Positions 1-5,570 of a DNA stretch of 9,193 nt are shown in pieces. Both the position numbers and the translations under genes were made by a program. The first letter of the stretch is position 1, and the number at the start of each line of letters is the position of its first letter. This stretch comes from Nitrospirota bacterium (GTDB lineage Bacteria; Nitrospirota_A; Leptospirillia; Leptospirillales; Leptospirillaceae): assembly GCA_027415455.1 (NCBI GenBank), contig DAIBSV010000072.1, positions 1 through 9,193 on the forward strand. Direction: 5' to 3'. The notes beneath the pieces are model-generated. The model was not told where the DNA came from. It searched no databases and saw nothing but the letters and a program-made list of their open reading frames with translations.

Positions 1-419
1 GTGTTTGCCGGATTGAAGCCGCACCAGATCCCGATCTTGTTCCCGATCCCGTCTGCTCCGTAGAGGACCGGAGCGGAGCAGAACTTGAATCCCTGGGAGG
101 AGATCAATAGCCCGTCCGGTCCCTGGAGTGCGTTATAGAGAGAGGTCGTCGGTGCGAGCGAAGAGTTGGAGATCTGAAATCCGTAAGGGTTCGAAGAGTT
201 TCCGGAATCAAAGATCAGGATCTGTTTGGATCCGTAACTGGTCACGGCGGCGAATTGAGCTGTTGTGGTCGAGCCGGATGGAGGATTCGGAGAAACATTA
301 CACGTGGCCGTCGAGCAAACCGCGATCCCGTAGGGAAAGTTGATGTTGTTCGAATTGGCGGGGGGATTGCCGCAGGAGGCCAGAAGACCCAGGGAGAAAA
401 GGACCAGGGTCCGTTTCAT
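1..419 (-). CDS. Ser/Asn-rich putative lipoprotein, partial (C-terminus off window)
   Basis: Seen: the minus strand reads open from ATG at 419 to the left edge, giving 139 full codons and no stop. The N-terminus MKRTLVLFSLGLLASC is a textbook signal peptide with a lipobox (L13-A14-S15-C16). Residue 17 is Gly rather than Asp, which by family rules favours outer-membrane sorting. The mature part is rich in Ser, Asn, Thr, Gly and Pro and has further cysteines at 35, 40, 104 and 133. Short hydrophobic strands (PYGIAV, KQILIF) recall beta-propeller-like surface proteins, but I recognise no family. An in-frame ATG at 515 would add 32 Arg/Pro/Trp-rich residues and bury the signal peptide, so 419 is the better start. 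Neither start has a good Shine-Dalgarno. The gene is divergent from the sulfite/nitrite reductase. Lipoprotein status is firm; function is unknown. Confidence 0.78.
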   Translation of the reverse strand, partial: MKRTLVLFSLGLLASCGNPPANSNNINFPYGIAVCSTATCNVSPNPPSGSTTTAQFAAVTSYGSKQILIFDSGNSSNPYGFQISNSSLAPTTSLYNALQGPDGLLISSQGFKFCSAPVLYGADGIGNKIGIWCGFNPAN

Positions 420-589
420 CCGGATCCCCGGACTCCCGGGGCCCCACGGCACGGCCCGAACCGCGCAAGCCAGAACCCGCCACCCGCTCCTGCATTCGTG
501 GCGAACCCTCGCCATGGAAAGCTTAGACACCCGTATCCCTTGACTCCTTGATTCCCTTGCGGCCTTCGTTCTAATCCGATTGTCTTCCC

Positions 590-618
590 ACTATCCTAAA
601 ACAGCCCCGAAAAGTCAA
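590..618 (-). promoter_or_regulatory. Candidate sigma70-type promoter for the lipoprotein gene
   Basis: On the minus strand TTGACT (618-613) is followed after 17 bases by GATAGT (595-590), which match 5/6 and 4/6 of the sigma70 consensus. It points toward the lipoprotein start at 419 and would give a leader of about 160 bases. This rests on motif matching only. Confidence 0.35.
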
Positions 619-623
619 GAAAG

Positions 624-644
624 AAACGGCAGGAATCGCCGTTT
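624..644. other. 7-bp hairpin in the divergent intergenic region
   Basis: AAACGGC (624-630) and GCCGTTT (638-644) form a perfect 7-bp stem with a 7-base loop. On the minus strand it is followed by CTTTCTT, so it resembles a weak terminator. No minus-strand gene lies just upstream to be terminated, and it sits immediately before the candidate lipoprotein promoter. It could be a regulator site or simply chance. Confidence 0.3.
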
Positions 645-710
645 TCCCAGCATTTTCTCCGGGTTTTGACGAGGGTTCCAGAGAGCCCTGTGAAGGCGGG
701 AGTGTCATCG

Positions 711-740
711 TTGACAGAAGGTTTTGTATTATGTTATATA
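711..740 (+). promoter_or_regulatory. Sigma70-type promoter of the sulfite/nitrite reductase gene
   Basis: A consensus -35 box TTGACA (711-716) is followed after 18 bases by TATATA (735-740), a 4/6 match to the -10 consensus. The area is strikingly AT-rich inside a GC-rich window and lies just upstream of a dyad and a strong ribosome-binding site. Transcription would start near 746-748, inside the dyad at 740-758. Confidence 0.6.
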
Positions 741-758
741 GTTATTAATTTAATAACT
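740..758. promoter_or_regulatory. Perfect 9+1+9 AT-rich dyad, probable operator
   Basis: The left arm AGTTATTAA (740-748) and the right arm TTAATAACT (750-758) are exact reverse complements around a single T at 749. The dyad abuts the -10 box and covers the likely start point, just before the Shine-Dalgarno. This is the position expected for an operator bound by a homodimeric repressor. Rrf2-type or winged-helix regulators of sulfur or nitrogen assimilation often use AT-rich dyads, but the regulator cannot be named from the sequence. As RNA it would be a weak AU hairpin, so a DNA site is more likely. Confidence 0.55.
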
Positions 759-762
759 TAAC

Positions 763-768
763 AGGAGG
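763..768 (+). promoter_or_regulatory. Strong Shine-Dalgarno for the reductase
   Basis: A perfect AGGAGG lies 4 bases before the ATG at 773 and is followed by an A-rich spacer. It fixes the start codon and suggests efficient translation. It is the strongest ribosome-binding site in the window. Confidence 0.85.
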
Positions 769-772
769 AAAA

Positions 773-2437
773 ATGGAACCCCAGACCACGGAATCGAAGG
801 TCGCCCGCCACGAACGGATCAAGGGATCGGTCAATCCCTGGGAGATCCTTCCCGAAATCCTTGCCGATGCCGACCGGGGCCCCGGGGGAATGAGCCGGGA
901 AGATCTCGACGTCAGGACCCGCTGGTGGGGGATCTATCCCCAGGGCGACGGCCTTGGCGTCCGGGGCGGCGGGACGGATTTCTTCATGGTCCGGATCCGG
1001 ATCCCGGGAGGACGGCTCTCGGCCTCCCAGCTGGCCGCGATCGGGAGTCTCTCCCGCCTCTACGCCCGGGGGACGGCCGACATCACCGTCCGCCAGAACA
1101 TCCAGTTTCACTGGGTCCGCCCCCAGGACCTCCGCCCCCTCTTCGACGGACTGGCCTCGGCGGGGCTCACCACCCGGGGCGCCTGCGGCGACGACACCCG
1201 GAACATCACCTCCTGCCCTGTCTCCGATCTCCTGACGGAGGAGCGGGAGGCCGACCGGGAGCTCCTCCTCGCGATCAACGCCGCCCTGAACGGGAACCCC
1301 CTGTTCTACAACCTTCCCCGGAAGTTCAAGATCACCTTTGCCGGCTGCCCCTGCGGCTGCACCTATCCCGAGATCAACGACGTGGGGATCCTTCCGGTGA
1401 CCCACCCTCTCCACGGCCCGGGGTACGCCTTCCGTGTCGGTGGGGGACTGGCCACGCGCCCCCACCTCTCGCTTCTTCTTCCCCGCTTCTTTTCTCCGGA
1501 GGCGGTGGTCCCCGCGCTTATCGCCATCGCGACCCTCTTTCGGGACCGGAACGAGCTCCGCCAGAGCCGGGAGCGGGCCCGGCTCAAGTTTCTCTTTCTC
1601 GAGCACGGCTGGACCGTCGACTCCTTTGCCTCGGAGCTCGAGCGTCTCCTGGGACGGCCTCTTCCCGACCTTCATCCGGCCGTCACCCCCTCTTTCATCG
1701 GACGCACCGGCAGGGACCACCTGGGGATCCACCCCCAGCGGGACGGGCGGCTCTTCGCCGGCTTTTCGGTGGCCCAGGGGATCCTCGACCCGGAGCGGAT
1801 CGCCCGGATCGCCGCCCTGGCGGAGACTTACGGCTCCGGAGAGATCCGTCTCACCCCCCAGCAGAACCTTATCATTCCGGGGATCCTTGAGGAGAATTCG
1901 GCCCTTCTGGAATTCTCGGCCCGGGAAGCCGGACTCTCGCCCGATCCCGGATTCGATGCCCGGACCGTTTCCTGCACCGGCAAGACCTTCTGCCGGCTCG
2001 CCCTGGCCGAGACCAAGGAGCTGGGGAAGGGGCTGGCCGAAACCCTTTCCGAACGCTTCCCGCTCCTTTCCTCCGTCCCCTACATCCATCTTTCCGGCTG
2101 CCCCAACGACTGCGGTCAGATGCGGATCGCCGACATCGGGCTCACGGGCATCCAGGGCAAGAATGGCGACCACGGCACGGAGGACGGCTTCGAACTTCTC
2201 CTGGGGGGATCGATGACGGGGACGCTTACCGTCAACCGCCGGACGGGAGTGAAGCTTCTGAAGGATCAGGTGGCCCCATTCCTGACGCGGCTTCTTGCCT
2301 TCTACGAGAGTGCCTGCCACAATGGGGAGGACTTTCGCACCTTCGTCGAGCGCACGGGGCTCGACTGGGTTTCCGTTCTCGACAAGGGAACAGCCGAAGA
2401 GTGCGCCCTTCTGGCCGAGAGCCTCTCCGGTCCCTGA
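773..2437 (+). CDS. Siroheme/[4Fe-4S] sulfite or nitrite reductase (ferredoxin type)
   Basis: A 554-residue cytoplasmic enzyme for six-electron reduction of sulfite to sulfide or nitrite to ammonium. It has the usual internal two-fold layout: a first parachute/ferredoxin-like half (about 60-130), an active-site region (about 130-210), a second ferredoxin-like repeat (about 310-375) and the cofactor motifs. Cluster and siroheme ligands are all present: C401-x5-C407 (CTGKTFC) and C443-x3-C447 (CPNDC). Active-site basic residues known from E. coli CysI align here: R108 in TVRQNIQFHW, R143 in GDDTRNI, and K184/K186 in LPRKFKITF. There is no flavin domain, so the electron donor is probably ferredoxin. 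An extra cluster of cysteines (GCPCGC, 191-196) is noticeable. Substrate (sulfite or nitrite) is not decided by the sequence, so I give no symbol. Start chosen by the AGGAGG at 763. Confidence 0.93.
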   Translation: MEPQTTESKVARHERIKGSVNPWEILPEILADADRGPGGMSREDLDVRTRWWGIYPQGDGLGVRGGGTDFFMVRIRIPGGRLSASQLAAIGSLSRLYARGTADITVRQNIQFHWVRPQDLRPLFDGLASAGLTTRGACGDDTRNITSCPVSDLLTEEREADRELLLAINAALNGNPLFYNLPRKFKITFAGCPCGCTYPEINDVGILPVTHPLHGPGYAFRVGGGLATRPHLSLLLPRFFSPEAVVPALIAIATLFRDRNELRQSRERARLKFLFLEHGWTVDSFASELERLLGRPLPDLHPAVTPSFIGRTGRDHLGIHPQRDGRLFAGFSVAQGILDPERIARIAALAETYGSGEIRLTPQQNLIIPGILEENSALLEFSAREAGLSPDPGFDARTVSCTGKTFCRLALAETKELGKGLAETLSERFPLLSSVPYIHLSGCPNDCGQMRIADIGLTGIQGKNGDHGTEDGFELLLGGSMTGTLTVNRRTGVKLLKDQVAPFLTRLLAFYESACHNGEDFRTFVERTGLDWVSVLDKGTAEECALLAESLSGP

Positions 2438-2471
2438 GAATTCCGGGCCCCCGGGACGGGCTCCGGAGTTC
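2438..2471 (+). terminator. Strong hairpin directly after the reductase stop codon
   Basis: GAATTCCGG (2438-2446) pairs with CCGGAGTTC (2463-2471) with one G-U. Inside it GCCC (2447-2450) pairs with GGGC (2458-2461) around a 7-base loop, leaving one bulged T. It begins at the first base after TGA. No U tract follows (TCTCCTCACC), so it is not a canonical Rho-independent terminator. It could be a partial terminator, an mRNA-stabilising 3' element, or a processing site before the next gene. Confidence 0.45.
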
Positions 2472-2497
2472 TCTCCTCACCCTGGGACCGATGCTCC

Positions 2498-3925
2498 ATG
2501 CGCCTGCCCGGACCGCTTCCGACGATCTTTTTCCTTCTCGCCCTTTCAGGGACGGCCTCCGGGGCCGCCTGCCCTCCCGATGCGAACGCCCGCCTTGGCC
2601 GCTCGATCGAAAAGATCCAGCAGTTTCTGTCTGCCGCCCGGACCGCTCCTTCCTTCAATTACGATCGCCTGGACTTTCTCCTTGACCGGTTCGGCGCCCG
2701 GGAAAAGGCATGGGCCCTCTGCGGTGGCCCTGACCGCTCTCGCCAGGATCTCCTTCTGCGGGGGCGCCTCGACCAGATACGCCGGCGACTGTCCCGGCAA
2801 CGCTCCCTTCCTCCCGAATCCTCTCCGGCTCCGGCTTCGGCCTATCCCGAGATCGAACGGCTTTTTTCCGGACTTCCAGGATCGCCCCCGCCCTCAACCG
2901 GGTCCGGAGAAGGACAATCCAGGGCTGGGGGGGGAGCCCTGAGCCGTCCGCTCCTCCTGCTTCTCGTCCTTTTTGGGGGGCTCCTGGTCCTCCTCCTGGC
3001 CTTGCGCACCATCCTGAGCACGGCTCAGAAGTCCCCGGAAGCGGACGAGGATCCGACGGGGGCGCTCCGGCGCCTCGGGGAGCGCTGGGCCCGTTTCCGG
3101 TCCTCGAAAGAGGAGATCCTGGCGGCGATGAAGAAACGGCTCGGCCGGGAAAGGGGAATCGTCCTCCTACGGGCCCAGCTTCTGAAAAAAGGTGCGGGGG
3201 AGGACGGGTGGACGGTGGTCGACGAAATCGTCTCGGACGAGGGGGGGCAGATCCGGACCTTCGGGGAGGGTCGCCTCGAGGCGGCTTTGACGGAGTCGTG
3301 GATCGAGACCCCCCTGGGGGAGGGCGAAACCCGCACCCGGGCGGTTATTCCCCTGGACGGTGAGGAGGGGCAGGAGAGGGCCATCGTGGTCGACGCGCTC
3401 GCCCTTCCCGAAATCGACGTTCTGGTTCCGGATCTCTCGGGACTCAGGAGCCTCGTCCAGATGAAGGAGATCCTCTTCGAACTCTCCGGGAATGGCGGGG
3501 AGCGGGAGGCGGTCGGAGTGATCTCCTTCTTCTTCGACGACCCCGGAAAGAATCGCCTCCTGGAAGAGGAGGGAGAGGAGGCGTTCCGGGACCGGAGCTT
3601 CGTCGTGAAGGAGGCGGAGCGGCTGGCCGGAGAGTCCATGCCGGTCTTCGGGGAGCCGCCGGGGATTTTTCATCTGGTGCTCCGGGGGTGGTCCGAGGTC
3701 CGGACGGGGGCGCTCATCCGGAAGATCGCGGACGGCCTTGGACCGGAGTCCGGAAAGAGGGAATCAGAGATCCTCGAAAGGCCCTGGTACCGCAAGCTTC
3801 TGGTGGCCTACACGCGGTGGGAGGATCCGGACCCCTCCCGGATCGAATCCTTCCTCGAACGCGTCGGGGGGAATCTCGCACGTCTCCGAAGCCATCCCGA
3901 GATCGGGAGCGTGATAGACCACTGA
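2498..3925 (+). CDS. Signal-peptide and single-TM protein of unknown function
   Basis: 475 residues, not recognised. Seen: an N-terminal signal peptide (about 1-24, hydrophobic TIFFLLALSG); an exported helical, Arg-rich region (about 30-125); a Pro/Ser/Gly linker (126-148); a very hydrophobic membrane segment (about 151-174); then a charged C-terminal domain (about 180-475) with alternating predicted strands and helices. The stretch around 295-355 (hydrophobic strand, helix, strand, FFFDDPG) faintly recalls DUF1517-type membrane-anchored proteins of phototrophs; that is a low-confidence impression. With the signal peptide cleaved, the first third would be periplasmic and the C-terminal domain cytoplasmic. 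Start at ATG 2498 gives the signal peptide but has no Shine-Dalgarno. It lies 60 bp after the reductase on the same strand, separated by a hairpin, so co-transcription is possible. An eight-G run (2927-2934) sits just before the membrane segment. Confidence 0.75.
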   Translation: MRLPGPLPTIFFLLALSGTASGAACPPDANARLGRSIEKIQQFLSAARTAPSFNYDRLDFLLDRFGAREKAWALCGGPDRSRQDLLLRGRLDQIRRRLSRQRSLPPESSPAPASAYPEIERLFSGLPGSPPPSTGSGEGQSRAGGGALSRPLLLLLVLFGGLLVLLLALRTILSTAQKSPEADEDPTGALRRLGERWARFRSSKEEILAAMKKRLGRERGIVLLRAQLLKKGAGEDGWTVVDEIVSDEGGQIRTFGEGRLEAALTESWIETPLGEGETRTRAVIPLDGEEGQERAIVVDALALPEIDVLVPDLSGLRSLVQMKEILFELSGNGGEREAVGVISFFFDDPGKNRLLEEEGEEAFRDRSFVVKEAERLAGESMPVFGEPPGIFHLVLRGWSEVRTGALIRKIADGLGPESGKRESEILERPWYRKLLVAYTRWEDPDPSRIESFLERVGGNLARLRSHPEIGSVIDH

Positions 3926-3983
3926 ACACAGGAAAAGAAGGTCGGAGGGGACAGGGCGTGATGAGGAGAAAGGGCTGGAACTG

Positions 3984-4394
3984 TCAGATGAAGGGGTTCA
4001 GCAGCCGGACTCCCGTTTTCTCGAAATACCCGGTGTCGCGCGTCACGACCGTCAGGTCGAAGATGAGGGCGAGGGAGGCGATCTGCTTGTCGACGGGATT
4101 GTTCGGGTCAAGCGCCATCAGTTTCCCCCAAACATGGGCGCACGACGCATCGAATGCAAGGATCCGGTCGGCATATTCTTCGGTCAGCTGGGCCAGCCAG
4201 TCCCCAAGGATGCGAACCTGGGAAAGATCTCCCCGCCTTCGGATCATTTCGAGCCCATGACGGATTTCTCCATTGGCCTGGACAGGAAGAAACATCGATT
4301 CTTCCCGGGATCTTTGCCAGAATTTGCGGACGCCCGCATTGGCCCCTTCGCCCTTTCTCGCTTCGCTCACGACATTCGTGTCGATCAGGTACAC
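3984..4394 (-). CDS. PIN-domain ribonuclease toxin, VapC/FitB type
   Basis: 136 residues, the normal length of FitB-like VapC toxins. These are Mg-dependent endoribonucleases that usually cut tRNA or rRNA. The PIN acidic residues are all present: D5 in LIDTNVVSE, E43 in GEIRHGLE, D102 in NPVDKQIASLAL and D120 in VVTRD. The C-terminal TGVRLLNPF motif is typical of the FitB branch. The toxin therefore looks intact. It starts with GTG at 4394, two bases after the antitoxin stop, with no Shine-Dalgarno, so translation is probably coupled to the antitoxin. Its gene converges with the unknown membrane protein to its left, with 58 bp and no obvious terminator between them. Confidence 0.9.
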   Translation of the reverse strand: MYLIDTNVVSEARKGEGANAGVRKFWQRSREESMFLPVQANGEIRHGLEMIRRRGDLSQVRILGDWLAQLTEEYADRILAFDASCAHVWGKLMALDPNNPVDKQIASLALIFDLTVVTRDTGYFEKTGVRLLNPFI

Positions 4395-4396
4395 GC

Positions 4397-4615
4397 TCAG
4401 CCGTTCCGATGACGGGTGTCGAAGTCCGAATCGACGCCGACATCGGGCATGGAGGAGAGAACGTCAGCGATTGATCGGCGTTTTGGACGCTGGAGGACTT
4501 CCTTGAGGATTTCCCTGTGCTCTGCCTCGGCACTTCGTCCATGGGACAAGGCTCTTTCCTTGAGGGCTTTCGAAATTTCCTCGTCCACATTTCTAACGAT
4601 GAGATTGGTTGGCAT
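4397..4615 (-). CDS. FitA/VapB-type antitoxin
   Basis: 72 residues. The N-terminal MPTNLIVRNVDEEISKALK is the ribbon-helix-helix signature of FitA-like antitoxins, followed by the helical ERALSHGRSAEAEHREILKE. The C-terminal tail (about 45-72) is the usual toxin-masking extension. By family knowledge it would neutralise the PIN toxin encoded next to it and repress their shared promoter. The reading frame stays open upstream to 4915, but GGGAGG at 4627-4622 lies 6 bases before the ATG at 4615, and homologues of this type start at this point. Another in-frame ATG at 4621 sits directly against the Shine-Dalgarno and is less likely. Confidence 0.88.
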   Translation of the reverse strand: MPTNLIVRNVDEEISKALKERALSHGRSAEAEHREILKEVLQRPKRRSIADVLSSMPDVGVDSDFDTRHRNG

Positions 4616-4621
4616 GGGCAT

Positions 4622-4627
4622 CCTCCC
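4622..4627 (-). promoter_or_regulatory. Shine-Dalgarno deciding the antitoxin start
   Basis: On the minus strand GGGAGG (4627-4622) is followed by ATGCCC and then ATG at 4615. The 6-base spacing favours the second ATG and rules out the long upstream extension of the frame as translated antitoxin. Confidence 0.7.
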
Positions 4628-4719
4628 GATGGCTGTAGGTTCGGGTTCGAAGGAGAAGCGGCTAAGTTCGGAAAAACCTCGAAAGACTCGTTTTTTCCTT
4701 TTTATGGAGGGTGGAGAAA

Positions 4720-4915
4720 AAAGACAGGGCTTGGACGATGATTCCCGGAAGTTCTCCGGGGGGGGAGGCCTGCTTTGGTCCTCGAAAACGACCGTGGAGA
4801 CGACATTTGGACAGATCACGGAAACTCGGGGTCTTGGCTCCTTCATGACGGCGGGAGATTCGACAATCACCCGACTGTCTTCGATTGAGATGCCCTCCAA
4901 CACAACCTGTCTCAT
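4720..4915 (-). pseudogene. Possible decayed ISL3-like transposase N-terminal fragment
   Basis: Minus-strand translation from 4915 gives VVLEGISIEDSRVIVES, which resembles the start of ISL3-family transposases (LEG-x-x-x-E-x pattern). After a frame change around 4840, a neighbouring frame gives PSFRDLSKCRLHGRFRG and then ELPGIIVQAL. This resembles the zinc-finger end and the RVHGRYRR and DLP segments that follow in the same family. The usual CPxCG cysteines are not intact. No terminal inverted repeats were found. This is a pattern-based guess on a decayed sequence; it could be chance in a non-coding stretch. Confidence 0.27.
4744..4760. other. 6-bp GC hairpin beside an eight-G run
   Basis: CCCGGA (4744-4749) and TCCGGG (4755-4760) form a perfect stem around AGTTC. 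The right arm merges into eight consecutive G (4758-4765). There is no T tract on either strand directly after the stem, so I do not call a terminator. It lies in the gene-poor stretch 4616-5085 between the two toxin-antitoxin pairs, which otherwise holds only the possible transposase relic and control sequences. Confidence 0.35.
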
Positions 4916-5022
4916 CTACTTGGCACGGAGGTTTCTGTTCCCGCAAAGCCTCAACGGGACTACGCAAACGATCCGGATGGGTTGGCGCGGTTGTCTATGG
5001 AGGAATTTTCGTCATTACCGTT

Positions 5023-5046
5023 TGCATATTATTAATAAAACATGCA
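5023..5046. promoter_or_regulatory. AT-rich dyads upstream of the ParDE-like operon, candidate autoregulatory operator
   Basis: TGCAT (5023-5027) and ATGCA (5042-5046) are inverted copies. Between them lies the perfect palindrome TTATTAATAA (5029-5038). A possible promoter overlaps: TTTGCA at 5021-5026 and CACAAT at 5045-5050, 18 bases apart. Type II antitoxins usually repress their own promoter by binding such dyads, and this AT-rich patch ends about 40 bases before the antitoxin start. The promoter boxes are weak matches. Confidence 0.42.
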
Positions 5047-5085
5047 CAATAAATATAGGTTTGTTTCATACGGAAGGAGAGAACC

Positions 5086-5553
5086 GTGCAAAACATGACC
5101 CTTGAACAGCTTCGGACGGCCAGCGAGGCCGGTGGCGTTTCCAGTGTGACTCTGAAAGGGCAGGGCGGGGGGTTCTTCGTTCAGATCGCCACTCGCAATG
5201 GCTCTGGTGCCGTACTGGCGAAAGCCCGAAGCAGCGAGCCTCGCTGCTTCGGCAATCCGGCCGCTGCTTTGAAGGTACTGCGCGACGTGGGCATCACCAT
5301 CGGCCAGTTTGATGCTAGCGAGTGGAACCCGTCGGAGCGTGAGCCGGTGGCACGTTCCAGCGACAGCCGCGCCCTGGCTCTGCGCAAGGCCCATGAAGCC
5401 GCCGCCTATAACGAGTGGCTGGCCGCCGAGATTCAGGAGGCCGTCGACGACATCCGGCCGAGCATTTCGCACGATGCAGTAATGGCCGAGATGGACGCTG
5501 ACATAGCCGCTTTGGAAGCCGAACACAAGCCGGCCGGAAGGAAGCGCGCTTGA
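5086..5553 (+). CDS. ParD/ParC-like antitoxin (plasmid-stabilisation type)
   Basis: 155 residues, long for an antitoxin. The N-terminal part (1-90, MTLEQLRTASEAGGVSSVTLKG) forms a compact alpha/beta segment found in plasmid-stabilisation proteins placed before ParE genes; I recall this arrangement from the family but cannot verify it here. The C-terminal part (about 105-155) has AAYNEWLAAEIQEAVDD and SISHDAVMAEMDADIAALE, typical of the ParE-binding tail of antitoxins. GTG at 5086 is chosen because AAGGAG (5074-5079) lies 6 bases upstream; the internal ATG at 5095 would be 15 bases away. It is followed after 17 bp by the ParE-like toxin. A small hairpin covers its stop codon. It probably arrived by horizontal transfer, since such pairs are common on plasmids. 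Confidence 0.8.
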   Translation: MQNMTLEQLRTASEAGGVSSVTLKGQGGGFFVQIATRNGSGAVLAKARSSEPRCFGNPAAALKVLRDVGITIGQFDASEWNPSEREPVARSSDSRALALRKAHEAAAYNEWLAAEIQEAVDDIRPSISHDAVMAEMDADIAALEAEHKPAGRKRA

Positions 5554-5558
5554 GCGCG
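5545..5558 (+). other. Hairpin across the antitoxin stop codon
   Basis: CGCGC (5545-5549) pairs with GCGCG (5554-5558) around TTGA, which contains the antitoxin TGA. It ends 12 bases before the toxin ATG at 5571, in the place where a Shine-Dalgarno would normally be. It could lower toxin translation relative to antitoxin. Confidence 0.4.
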
Positions 5559-5570
5559 GTCGGCTGATCT

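Noticed and set aside
925..1890. Plus-strand frame (321 codons) overlapping the reductase in another frame
   Set aside because: Extremely Pro/Arg/Gly-rich, no motif, fully inside a well-supported gene.
758..2320. Long open frame (520 codons) on the minus strand opposite the reductase
   Set aside because: Its translation is Gly/Pro/Arg/Glu-rich with no family motifs, and the plus-strand frame has complete siroheme-enzyme signatures. Long antisense frames are expected in GC-rich genes.
4616..4915. Upstream extension of the antitoxin frame to an ATG at 4915
   Set aside because: No Shine-Dalgarno at 4915, Pro/Ser-rich composition, and a well-placed GGGAGG before the ATG at 4615, where the ribbon-helix-helix domain begins.
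4416..5105. Plus-strand frame (229 codons) crossing the antitoxin and the spacer
   Set aside because: It is antisense to the well-supported antitoxin at its start, has no ribosome-binding site or known motif, and ends inside the next antitoxin gene.
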